DNA of 49,547 nucleotides from Bryobacterales bacterium (GTDB lineage Bacteria; Acidobacteriota; Terriglobia; Bryobacterales; UBA6623). A program made the position numbers and the translations under genes. The stretch lies in the NCBI GenBank assembly GCA_022824585.1, contig JAJDZN010000018.1:1-49547 (forward strand). The letters run 5' to 3'. The notes beneath the pieces were generated by a model that was not told the DNA's origin, did no database searches, and saw nothing but the letters and a program-made list of their open reading frames with translations. This document shows, one piece after another, positions 36,553 to 44,182 of the stretch (position 1 is the stretch's first letter; each line of letters begins with the position of its first letter).

Positions 36553-37719
36553 ATGTTCAACCGTTCCCTGAATCTGCCCGCTGCTGGGACCGAGACCTTC
36601 TTCCTTTGGGGCCCCCGGCAGACCGGCAAGACCACGCTCTTGAAGCGGCGCTACCCCCACGGTCGTTGGATCAATCTGCTTAGGAGCCAGGAATTCAGGC
36701 GGTACGCTACGCGCCCCGAGCTTCTCCGACTAGAGATCGAGGCGGATCCTCCAGACCCTGCTCGACAAATTGTTATCGACGAAATCCAAAAGGTGCCTGC
36801 CCTCTTGGACGAAGTTCACGGGCTGATCGAAGATCGAAGACTATGCTTTGCCCTTTGCGGATCGAGTGCCAGAAAGGTCCGGGGAGGGGCGGCCAACCTT
36901 CTCGGGGGCCGCGCCTTGCGGTTCGAGCTGCTCGGCCTGACTGCGCATGAGCTGGGATCAGAATTCGACTTGGAGCGGATCCTCAACCACGGCTATCTCC
37001 CTCGGATCTACGAGTCTGGCCGACCAGCAGCACGCCTAGACGCCTATGTGTCGGATTATCTGAGAGAGGAAATTGCCGCCGAGGGCTTGGTTCGCAACTT
37101 GCCCTCGTTCTCGGATTTTCTCGACGCGGCTTCCCTGAGCGATGGCGGCATCGTCAGCTACACGAACATTGCGCGAGATTGCGGGGTCTCGAGCAAGACT
37201 GTAAAGGGTTACTTCCAGATACTCGAAGACACCTTGCTCGGATCCTGGCTGCCCGCCTACCGCAAGCGTGTCAAGCGGCGGCTCGCCATGTCGCCGAAGT
37301 TCTACTTCGCCGATGTGGGAGTGGTCAACTCTCTCGCCCGTCGCGGGCGGTTGCATCCGGGGTCCGAGTTGTTCGGAAAGGCGTTCGAGAACTGGGTGCA
37401 TCACGAGCTCCGGGGCTACCTCGCATACTCCAGGCCAAATTCCGCGTTGGCGTACTGGCGCCTTCCAAGCGGCTTGGAAGTCGACTTCGTGGTCGACGAC
37501 ATCGATCTCGCCGTCGAAGCCAAAGCTAGTTCTCGCATCCACAGCGAACACCTGAAAGGGCTGAAGGCGCTGGTTCAAGAACTACCTCGCGTGACGCGGC
37601 GGGTAGTGGTGTGCCTGGACCGCAGGCCGTGGCGCACGGATGACGGCATCGAGATCCTGCCCGCCCTAGAGTTTGCCAAGCGTTTATGGAGTGGCCAACT
37701 AACGGAGAGCCGCGGCTGA
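36553..37719 (+). CDS. AAA-type ATPase with DUF4143 domain
   Basis: A 388-residue P-loop ATPase. Walker A is WGPRQTGKTTL at about residues 17-27 and Walker B is QIVIDEIQKVP at about 73-83; CGSSARK is the sensor-like Ser/Arg block. The C-terminal DUF4143 part includes a winged-helix-like region (NIARDCGVSSKTVKGYFQIL) and a nuclease-like fold (GKAFENWVHHEL, WRLPSGLEVDFVVDD, LAVEAKAS) resembling PD-(D/E)XK remnants. The family is widespread, mobile and of unknown function. The start is ATG 36553; the upstream open frame overlaps the divergent gene and is ignored. Confidence 0.87.
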   Translation: MFNRSLNLPAAGTETFFLWGPRQTGKTTLLKRRYPHGRWINLLRSQEFRRYATRPELLRLEIEADPPDPARQIVIDEIQKVPALLDEVHGLIEDRRLCFALCGSSARKVRGGAANLLGGRALRFELLGLTAHELGSEFDLERILNHGYLPRIYESGRPAARLDAYVSDYLREEIAAEGLVRNLPSFSDFLDAASLSDGGIVSYTNIARDCGVSSKTVKGYFQILEDTLLGSWLPAYRKRVKRRLAMSPKFYFADVGVVNSLARRGRLHPGSELFGKAFENWVHHELRGYLAYSRPNSALAYWRLPSGLEVDFVVDDIDLAVEAKASSRIHSEHLKGLKALVQELPRVTRRVVVCLDRRPWRTDDGIEILPALEFAKRLWSGQLTESRG

Positions 37720-37791
37720 TCGCGGCGTCGTTTCGATTGCTCTGAGCACCCTGCCCCCATTGGAAGCAGATTCTCAATGGCTAGCTCCGCC

Positions 37792-37920
37792 TCCCCCCTC
37801 GAACGCTTGCAGATAGCGCAGCAAGTAGCTGGCATCGGGCGGATTCAGTGGAATGGTGTATTCGAGACGATCCCAGAGCAACCGCAGATGAGACTTCCCG
37901 CGAGGCACTCACCGAAGCAG
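37792..37920 (-). pseudogene. Unidentified C-terminal coding remnant
   Basis: On the minus strand one frame reads KSHLRLLWDRLEYTIPL followed by NPPDASYLLRYLQAFEG, then ends. An in-frame TGA lies a few codons upstream. It looks like the end of a real protein rather than chance, but I do not recognise the family and no start is present. Confidence 0.35.
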
Positions 37921-37951
37921 TACGGCTAGGCCTGAATGTCACCACTCCAGA

Positions 37952-39544
37952 CTAAAGCTGCCGAGCTCCGCGGAACACCACTAAATCAAGCAGTTGGATC
38001 TCGGAGCCCGCTGAGCCGTGGTAGGGCTCGCCCCGCACGACGACTCGCAACGTGTGCTTGCCGTCCTCAAGGTAGTAGTCGTGCCACAGCGCGTCAGAGC
38101 GCTTGAACGAGTCCTCATCCGGATAAGTATCGACGGTGCGAGAGAACTCGCCATCGAGGTAGACATCGGCTTGGCCGCCAGTGGGCACGAAGGATGCCGT
38201 GATGATCGCGCCAGTGCCCTCAAACTCGATCAGCGCTTCGGACCCTTCTTGCGAACTGGTCTTGACGGTATACGCCGAGCGCCTTCTGGTCGTGGACTCG
38301 ATCCACTCTCCCTTCCAAGACCAACGTGAATCGGTAACCGCGATGCGTTCGACCGGCGACCCATAGTCGTCCCAGATGTCAAGCGCGGCCGGGATGGCGT
38401 CTTGGACAGCGATCACCAGCCGGTCGCCGTCGACGCGCCCTCCGTGGCGCTCTGCCATGGAGATGGCGCGGTCGTAGGTGCTATCCACGATCGTGCGGAA
38501 TGAATAGTTGGTATAGCTGAATTTTTCATCGGCCATATTCTCGATGCCGCTCTTGTACGCGTCCGGAATAGCCTCGTAGCCCAAGACCACGCCAAGAATC
38601 CCGAGGGCGCTGGCCGGGTTGCAGTCAGAATCCTGCCCGCAACGGGTGGAGATGGTCATTGTCTTGCCGAAATCGCCCTCGCCATACAGCATGCCCAGCG
38701 CCACGTAGGCCCCGTTGATCTTGGCGTCGATGTTGAAAGGCTGGGTGGCACCGATCGGACAGGGCTCGCGGTCGTTCCACTTGTCCTCGATCAGACCCCA
38801 AACCTCGATCCAGTCGTCGGGATGCTCGTTCGACCAGGCGAGTACATCTGCGATCGTCATTGCGTACGGGCTTTCGGGTGGAAGGCAGGCCAGCCCGGCC
38901 TCGACCAGTCGTTCTGGGTCACTCTCGAAGAAGGCCGCCGCGTACATGCAACTGACGAACATGCCGCCGTAGATCCCGTCCCCGTAATTCATGACGCGAC
39001 CGGCCCGATCACAAAGGTCGTTGGACGCTTGGGGCAGGCCGGGGCACATCAACCCCACAAAATCAGCCTCGATCTGGAAGTCGATGTCATTCGCATGCGC
39101 GTTGTATTTCGGCGTGCCGCTGAGCGTGGCCGGCACGCCGCGCTTGAGCGCCCTGCGGGCAGCCAAGTTGGCATGCCAGAGACGGTATTTCGCATCCCGG
39201 AACATGGCACCGAAATCTTCTGTGGTCGCGTCCAGCCCCTTGTCGTCCAGCACCTGCGCAAACGTCATGTCAACGTAGAGATCGTCTTGGCGAAGCGCGT
39301 TCTCTACCATGTCCGGATCCCATTGCGGCAGGTCTTCCTCGGCGATGATCTCCTCTAGGTAGCGAAACTCCGTAGGTGCGCCGAAGGTCACGCCGACCAT
39401 CTGACCGGCCCAGCCGCCAGCAATCTTGTCACGCAGCTCAGCGAGCGCGATCTCCTTGGTTGCGGGTGTCACATCCGACGTGCAGGAGGCGGCGAAGGCA
39501 GCGAGCGTGACTGTGACGAGCGTGTGAGTAAGGGAAGTCTTCAT
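37952..39544 (-). CDS. Exported ADP-ribosylglycohydrolase-family lipoprotein
   Basis: A 530-residue protein with lipobox Cys21 (AAFAASC). The DraG-type all-helical domain (about 35-375) starts with IAGGWAGQMVGVTFGAP. The metal-binding sites appear as ENALRQDDLYVDMTF and GQDSDCNPASALGILG, both diverged from the usual TDDT and GGDTDT. A C-terminal beta-rich domain (about 430-525; DVYLDGEF, HTLRVVVRGEP) resembles a carbohydrate-binding module. A lipoprotein with this fold cannot be the usual cytosolic regulator of protein ADP-ribosylation, so a sugar or nucleoside glycosidase role is likelier. Confidence 0.87.
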   Translation of the reverse strand: MKTSLTHTLVTVTLAAFAASCTSDVTPATKEIALAELRDKIAGGWAGQMVGVTFGAPTEFRYLEEIIAEEDLPQWDPDMVENALRQDDLYVDMTFAQVLDDKGLDATTEDFGAMFRDAKYRLWHANLAARRALKRGVPATLSGTPKYNAHANDIDFQIEADFVGLMCPGLPQASNDLCDRAGRVMNYGDGIYGGMFVSCMYAAAFFESDPERLVEAGLACLPPESPYAMTIADVLAWSNEHPDDWIEVWGLIEDKWNDREPCPIGATQPFNIDAKINGAYVALGMLYGEGDFGKTMTISTRCGQDSDCNPASALGILGVVLGYEAIPDAYKSGIENMADEKFSYTNYSFRTIVDSTYDRAISMAERHGGRVDGDRLVIAVQDAIPAALDIWDDYGSPVERIAVTDSRWSWKGEWIESTTRRRSAYTVKTSSQEGSEALIEFEGTGAIITASFVPTGGQADVYLDGEFSRTVDTYPDEDSFKRSDALWHDYYLEDGKHTLRVVVRGEPYHGSAGSEIQLLDLVVFRGARQL

Positions 39545-39926
39545 GGTTGTGTTGGCGCAGAGCGCGCTGGCCGGTCTTCAAGTCGCCCCGCAAGCCCCGG
39601 GGCCACCCAGAATTTAGCACGTATCGGCCCACTTCATGGCGTCGGGGTGGCGGCACTGGAATGTCTTAATCCATCGCTCGATTCGGCTGTCGCCGCCCGG
39701 CGCTCGTCGACGCGCCTTGCCGGCGGCATTGATCGCTGGCGACTGCCGGCAGGTGGAACAGACGACGCGACGCCTCCGGAATCAGCCTGGCTGTTCGCCC
39801 TCCGTCTCTCAACGCCGTTCCAGTTGCGACTACTCTCGAACTAGTCGCCCATCTACTGACAGAACCCCACTATGGCCGATTGGAACTTCGAGGCGAGATT
39901 CGCTGGTAGAATGCCGATTTCCGGCG
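39545..39926 (+). other. Intergenic region with an inverted repeat
   Basis: About 380 bases between the ADP-ribosylglycohydrolase start and hicB. I see no gene. An inverted repeat GCGACTA - 9 bases - TAGTCGC lies at 39826-39848, about 80 bases before hicB. It could be an operator for the HicB repressor or a hairpin. Confidence 0.5.
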
Positions 39927-40142
39927 ATGCAAAACGAATTCACAGCGATCTTCGAGCGTGACGAGGAATGGATCATCGCGTACTGCCCCGAAATCCCAGG
40001 CGCTAACGGGCAGGGACGAACGAAGGACGAAGCGAGAGAGAGTCTTGCGCAAGCCGTCGCGTTGGTTCTTGAGGACCGGCGCGAAGAAGGCCTTCGCGGA
40101 TTACCGGCCGACGCCGAGCGTGACACGATCGTCGTGCAATGA
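39927..40142 (+). CDS. hicB: HicB-type antitoxin
   Basis: A 71-residue HicB. The partially degraded RNase H fold is visible as FTAIFERDEEWIIAYCPEIPG, followed by NGQGRTKDEARESLAQAVAL, and the C-terminal part (GLPADAERDTIVVQ). It normally binds and blocks the HicA double-stranded RNA-binding toxin. The ATG at 39927 starts directly at the conserved domain. Its TGA overlaps the ATG of the hicA remnant (ATGA). The partner toxin is dead, so this antitoxin is orphaned or recently so. Confidence 0.88.
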   Translation: MQNEFTAIFERDEEWIIAYCPEIPGANGQGRTKDEARESLAQAVALVLEDRREEGLRGLPADAERDTIVVQ

Positions 40143-40330
40143 AGCGCGTCGGCCTGCTGTGACACCTGCGCAAACATGGCTGTTATCTCAAGCGCGAAGG
40201 TGCATCGCACTCGCTTTGATCGAATCCAGGAACAGGGGTAGTTGAAGCTGTACCTCGCCATACAGAGATCCCAAGCCCACTGGTCCGCAAGATCTGCCGT
40301 CGGCTGTCGGTACCACCGATCGGACCGTAG
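40139..40330 (+). pseudogene. hicA toxin gene with two in-frame TGA codons
   Basis: A 63-codon frame that reads as HicA throughout: MKRVGLL, TGA (40160-40162), HLRKHGCYLKREGASHSL, TGA (40217-40219), then SNPGTGVVEAVPRHTEI and IPSPLVRKICRRLSVPP, TAG. Everything is in one frame, including the key His of the GASHS motif. The second TGA stands where HicA usually has Trp, and the first where Arg or Lys is usual, so each fits one base change (TGG to TGA; CGA to TGA). The start overlaps the hicB stop. Only the stops inactivate it; no frameshift or deletion is visible. Confidence 0.88.
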
Positions 40331-40395
40331 CATCGAGCAACCGGCTTGCAAATGGATCGGTTCGCTTAGCAACTGGCTGAAGGAGGAGGACTGCC

Positions 40396-40629
40396 ATGGC
40401 AACATTGACGATCCGGGTACCCGATGTCCATCGAGATCGCTTGGCGGCGATGGCCGCTCAACGCGGTGTGAGCGTAAACGAACTGATGGAGGAACTCTCC
40501 GTCCATGCGTTGACCGAGCACGATACCGAGATGCGTTTCCGGTTGCGAGCGGCCCGCGGCAAAGTCGAGCACGGATTGGCGGTGCTCGACGAACTGGACC
40601 GAGTGCATTCGCAAGCCGAAGATTCCTGA
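40396..40629 (+). CDS. Ribbon-helix-helix antitoxin, partner missing
   Basis: A 77-residue protein with an N-terminal ribbon-helix-helix DNA-binding fold (TLTIRVPDVHRDRLAAMAAQ, then VSVNELMEELSVHAL) and a helical C-terminus (VEHGLAVLDELD), as in antitoxins normally followed by a PIN or RelE-type toxin. A very strong AGGAGGAGG at 40381-40389 fixes the ATG. The 290 bases downstream show no toxin gene on either strand, so it is orphaned. Confidence 0.8.
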   Translation: MATLTIRVPDVHRDRLAAMAAQRGVSVNELMEELSVHALTEHDTEMRFRLRAARGKVEHGLAVLDELDRVHSQAEDS

Positions 40630-40923
40630 GGCAAAGAGACTCTTGACATCTGATACCACCGCACGAGCGCGTGTTTGAGTTGCCTGCGTTCCAAACGCGC
40701 CCAGCGCGGTGGTCGACCGAACGCAAAGAGGCTGTCGGCAGTATGCCGAAGGTGTCAACCTAGCCAGTAGCGGCCCGACGAAAACGCCGTGATACCGTCC
40801 AAGAGCGAACCAAGCCGAAGCTTGTCGAAATCGCTTAAATGATTGAAATCTGGAGAGTTGCCTCAGTTCAATCACGCAGCCCAAGACTGAGCTTGGCCAT
40901 AGGCTGGTTCGGGGCCGTTGGGG

Positions 40924-42390
40924 CTAGCGAATGTCCTTGTCGGGCAGTTCCATCCGCAGTTCCGGGTCGACAGGCATCTCGTCCGGAAGCGCACCGGTCT
41001 CCCGCTTGAGCCTTTCAAGCTCAGCCTGGAGCATGGCCAGCTTGTCGGCATGCGCCGGGTCGTCAATGAGGTTGCGCTTCTCGAGCGGGTCGTCAGCAAC
41101 GCGATAAAGTTCGGCCCTGTGGGTTTCGGGCCGGCCTTCGCCGTTGGGGTAGTGGACGTACTTCCACTCGTCTGTGCGCACGCCGCGCACGTTCGGCGTG
41201 TACGGAAACTGGGTCTCGAAGTTGTACTCGTAAAGCCAACTCTTGCGCCAACTCGGATCTTCACCCGTGCTGACGAGTTGCTTGAAGCTGCGACCGTGGA
41301 TGTCGCCAAGCGGCGGTAGCCCGCAGATGTCGACAATCGAAGGCGCAACGTCTAGGTTTAGCACTTGCTGCTCGACGACTCGCGGCTGATCGATCAGTGG
41401 AGGATAGCGCACCAGCAGCGGCACGCGGATCGACTCCTCCCACATGGTGCGCTTATCGATCGAGGCATGCTCGCCCAGGAGGAATCCATTGTCGCCGGCA
41501 AATACGATCAGCGTCTCATCGAGTTTGCCCGTCCGCTCGAGTGCGTCATAGATGCGGCCGACCGAGTCATCAACCGAGAGGATCGTCGCATGGTAGTTGC
41601 GGATAAACTTGCCGAAGTCCTCCAGCCCGTAGAGGTTGCCATCGATTCCGTGCCACGTCTCGATGCGCTCGCCGACCCAGTCAGGCAGCGGTTCGAGTAA
41701 GCGCCCGGTCTCGGGCTCGGTCACTCCAAGGTCGTCGTAGACATGCTCGTAGGCCGTGTCGGGAATCCAGACGCCGTGTGGCGCTTTGTGGCCGAGACAC
41801 AGAAGAAACGGCTCGTCGTGCTCCTGTTCGAGCCAGTCGACGGCGAAGTCCGTGACGACGTTCGAGTAGTAGCCCTTGACCTCCCCACGCTCGCCATTGA
41901 CGTTGAAGGTGGTGTCCCAGTATTGGCCCTGGCCCTTGTGGCTGATCCAGTAGTCGAAGCCAGGGCGCTTCTCGTCGTTGTCCTCGCCCATGTGCCACTT
42001 GCCGATATAGGCGGTCTCGTAGCCGGCATCCTGCAAGGCGACGGGGAAACTCGCCAAGTCAGCGGGGTACTCGGTGAAGTTGTTCATCACACCGTGCGAG
42101 TGCGCGTAGAGTCCTGAAAGGAAGCTGGCCCGCGAAGGCGAACAGAGCGAGGTTGTGACGAACGCGTTGGCAAACCTCACACCCTCGTTGGCGAGCCGGT
42201 CGAGATTGGGCGTTTTCAGGAACGGATGGCCAGCTGCCGAGAGGCAGTCCCAGCGCTGGTCATCGGTGAGGATGAAAACGACATTCGGTCGCTTGGCCGC
42301 CCTCTGCCCTGGCTCGGAATCGCGACAGTTCGGAAGTAGCGTGGAGCCAGCGGCGGCAAGAGAGGACTGGAGGAATTCGCGTCGAATCAC
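40924..42390 (-). CDS. Tat-exported sulfatase (formylglycine type)
   Basis: A 488-residue sulfatase. The N-terminus MIRREFLQSSLAAAGS is a twin-arginine signal with a GTG start at 42390; the frame is open much further upstream, but that extension has no sulfatase homology. The metal site opens with FILTDDQRWDCLS and the formylglycine precursor is Cys83 in CSPSRASFLSGLY. FAGDNGFLLGEH is the second metal block. The shape is that of the iduronate-2-sulfatase/choline-sulfatase-like group with a DUF4976-type C-terminus (LYRVADDPLEKRNL). A Tat signal is notable: folding and maybe formylglycine formation would occur before export. Confidence 0.92.
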   Translation of the reverse strand: MIRREFLQSSLAAAGSTLLPNCRDSEPGQRAAKRPNVVFILTDDQRWDCLSAAGHPFLKTPNLDRLANEGVRFANAFVTTSLCSPSRASFLSGLYAHSHGVMNNFTEYPADLASFPVALQDAGYETAYIGKWHMGEDNDEKRPGFDYWISHKGQGQYWDTTFNVNGERGEVKGYYSNVVTDFAVDWLEQEHDEPFLLCLGHKAPHGVWIPDTAYEHVYDDLGVTEPETGRLLEPLPDWVGERIETWHGIDGNLYGLEDFGKFIRNYHATILSVDDSVGRIYDALERTGKLDETLIVFAGDNGFLLGEHASIDKRTMWEESIRVPLLVRYPPLIDQPRVVEQQVLNLDVAPSIVDICGLPPLGDIHGRSFKQLVSTGEDPSWRKSWLYEYNFETQFPYTPNVRGVRTDEWKYVHYPNGEGRPETHRAELYRVADDPLEKRNLIDDPAHADKLAMLQAELERLKRETGALPDEMPVDPELRMELPDKDIR

Positions 42391-42717
42391 AGGACTAGGA
42401 TACAGACCCGGTTCGATCGTCGCGGGCTCGGAATCAAGGCCCTCGGCTGGTCTCCACAAGCTGCCCAAGCGTCGCATTTGCTCGCTCGAGGCCGAAACTT
42501 GCAAGGGTAGTTCCCCACGCTGGGAGATTCGAGAGCGAGCGGCACTCTCAACTGAGCGTACCCCTGACCGGAGAACTCGGCGGAGGCAGGAGTACTGCCA
42601 GCGTGTCCGGCATCCGCGGAGCGGCCAAACGTGGGGCCTTGGTTCGTCGGCCAGAAGAACCAGCAGCACTCCATGGACGCACTACCTGTCCCTAGCACCG
42701 CCTATGCCTTCGACTGT
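42391..42717 (-). other. Intergenic, no gene seen
   Basis: About 330 bases upstream of the Tat-exported sulfatase. The sulfatase frame stays open here on the minus strand, but it reads as Arg- and Ser-rich sequence without a recognisable domain, and I see no other gene on either strand. Confidence 0.4.
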
Positions 42718-42930
42718 CTACCAATCCGCATTCGCCCCAGTCGATCCTCCGACGACTGCAGAAACTCGCAAGCAGTTGAGGCTAAACTGCCTAGATTTCA
42801 GACCTTCGACCTCCAAGTGGTACCAGCTATCCCACTTCTTGGCCAGTCGCTCAAAGTTCTCTAGGTTCGTCTTGGGCCGATCACCCTTTCGTCGTTCCTC
42901 TAAATGCCGAGATGCAACCTCCTAAGCCTT
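42718..42930 (-). pseudogene. Coding fragment next to the insertion sequence
   Basis: On the minus strand a frame of about 68 codons reads EVASRHLEERRKGDRPKTNL, ENFERLAKKWDSWYHLEVEG and ends at a TAG (42720-42718). It has no start codon and opens against the left side of the transposase region. The far side of the insertion sequence has a minus-strand frame starting MSGRKKYRTCARS near 44052-44009 that could be its missing beginning. I do not recognise the family. Confidence 0.35.
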
Positions 42931-42947
42931 GACATACGGAGAAATAT

Positions 42948-42993
42948 TTGTATTTTATTCGTGATTTGATATAATTCGTTTAGTTGCAGGAGG
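42948..42993 (+). promoter_or_regulatory. Transposase promoter and ribosome binding site
   Basis: A -35-like TTGTAT (42948-42953), 16 bases, then a perfect TATAAT -10 (42970-42975), and AGGAGG (42988-42993) ten bases before the ATG. The stretch is very AT-rich, unlike the surrounding GC-rich DNA, and fits the end of a mobile element. Confidence 0.65.
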
Positions 42994-43003
42994 ACAGTGC
43001 CCG

Positions 43004-44134
43004 ATGACGATCCAGAGATTCGAAAGTTGGCTGGCGGGGTTGGACCGCTTGAGCGACGCTCAGTGGTCCCAACTCCACACGGCCGTGCAGGAGCGCAGCG
43101 AGGCGGGCGCGGCGCTTGCTGCGATAGAACTGCAAGTGGACAGCGAACGGCGCTGCCGGCACTGCCACGGAGGTGGCGCGGTGCGGCTCGGCCTGAGCCG
43201 AGGGCTGTGGCGCTACTGTTGCAAGCGCTGCGGCAAGACGTTCAATGCGTTGACGGGCACGGCGCTGTCTGGATCGCACAACAAGCAACGCTGGCTGACG
43301 TTGGTGCACTTGTTGGTGACGCGGGAGTCAGTCCGGCAGTCGGCGCAGCGCTGCGGCGTGGCAGTGACCACTGCGTTTCGCTATCGGCATCGCTTCCCGG
43401 AGCAGACGGGACAGTTGGCGGGCCGACTGGATGGGCTGGTGGAGGCGGAAGAAACGTATCTGCTGCATAGCTGCAAGGGGCACGGCCAACCGGCGCGCAA
43501 AGCGCGGCGGCGTGGTCGGCGGGCCTCCAAACGGGGCCTGTCGAAGCAGCAGGTGCCAGTCTTGCTGACGACCACGCGCGGCGGCGCGACTGCGGGCCAA
43601 GTGTTGCAGACGGTGAGCCAAGCCAGCTTACCGGCCGCGCTGGAGCCGCTGCTGGCGCGTGATGCGGTGCTGCTGAGCGATGGCGGGCGAGCGTACCCGG
43701 GCTCCGCGAGGCGATTGGGCGTGCAGCACGACGCGGTCAACGCGTCGGCCGGCAGGCGCGTGCGCGGCAGCCACCACATCCAGACGATAAACAACCGCCA
43801 CCAACAGTGGAAACAGTTCCTGCGACCATTCCGGGGGGTGGCGACGAAGTATCTGGACAGCTACCTGCGCTGGTTTCAGCAAGTCGGATTGGTACGCGAG
43901 GCGTCCCTTCGTCGCTGCTTGGGGCCTCAATGGTACCGCAGTGCGTGCGTTTCGCTAATTCAGCCTTGTGGAATCCGCACCCACTGGAACGTCAAACTGG
44001 GGTTAGGACACTCCGAGCGCATGTGCGATACTTCTTCCGCCCAGACATCACCTCATCTGCTTCCGCTACAGCAACAATGGCCGATGCGTCGGCTTGTATG
44101 GACGTTGGACCTCCATCTTATGCGGATCGGGTGA
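43004..44134 (+). CDS. IS1595-family transposase
   Basis: A 376-codon transposase. An N-terminal zinc ribbon (CRHCHGGG ... CCKRCGKTF, residues about 47-80) precedes the DDE/N RNase H core. The first catalytic position reads VEAEETYL, where the family normally has Asp in VEADETY, so Glu replaces it. The second is LLSDGGRAY, and the third region is HIQTINNRHQQWKQFLRPF followed by GVATKYLDSYLRWF. After about residue 305 the sequence stops resembling the family and may be read-through into flanking DNA. Activity is therefore doubtful. Confidence 0.85.
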   Translation: MTIQRFESWLAGLDRLSDAQWSQLHTAVQERSEAGAALAAIELQVDSERRCRHCHGGGAVRLGLSRGLWRYCCKRCGKTFNALTGTALSGSHNKQRWLTLVHLLVTRESVRQSAQRCGVAVTTAFRYRHRFPEQTGQLAGRLDGLVEAEETYLLHSCKGHGQPARKARRRGRRASKRGLSKQQVPVLLTTTRGGATAGQVLQTVSQASLPAALEPLLARDAVLLSDGGRAYPGSARRLGVQHDAVNASAGRRVRGSHHIQTINNRHQQWKQFLRPFRGVATKYLDSYLRWFQQVGLVREASLRRCLGPQWYRSACVSLIQPCGIRTHWNVKLGLGHSERMCDTSSAQTSPHLLPLQQQWPMRRLVWTLDLHLMRIG

Positions 44135-44182
44135 ACGCTAGGTGACCTTGTGCGGCCGGGCCCAACCAAAGGAGAACACCAA

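Larger units (their letters stand above)
42920..44134 (+). mobile_element. IS1595-like insertion sequence, ends unresolved
   Basis: The element is defined by its transposase. I could not find a convincing inverted-repeat pair or target duplication. The best candidate ends are TCCTAA.CC...TTGAC near 42920-42933 and its gapped complement near 43991-44008; with those ends the transposase frame would run past the right end into flanking DNA. The boundaries given are approximate. Confidence 0.55.

Noticed and set aside
40139..40330. TGA recoding (selenocysteine or TGA as Trp) in hicA
   Set aside because: Many genes here, including essential ones such as etfB, end in TGA and use TGG for Trp. The first TGA is not at a Trp or Cys position, and I see no SECIS-like hairpin. 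Decay is simpler.
42920..44008. TCCTAA.CC...TTGAC and its complement as IS terminal repeats
   Set aside because: The match needs a gap and no 8-base target duplication flanks it. I keep it only as a weak hint for the element ends.
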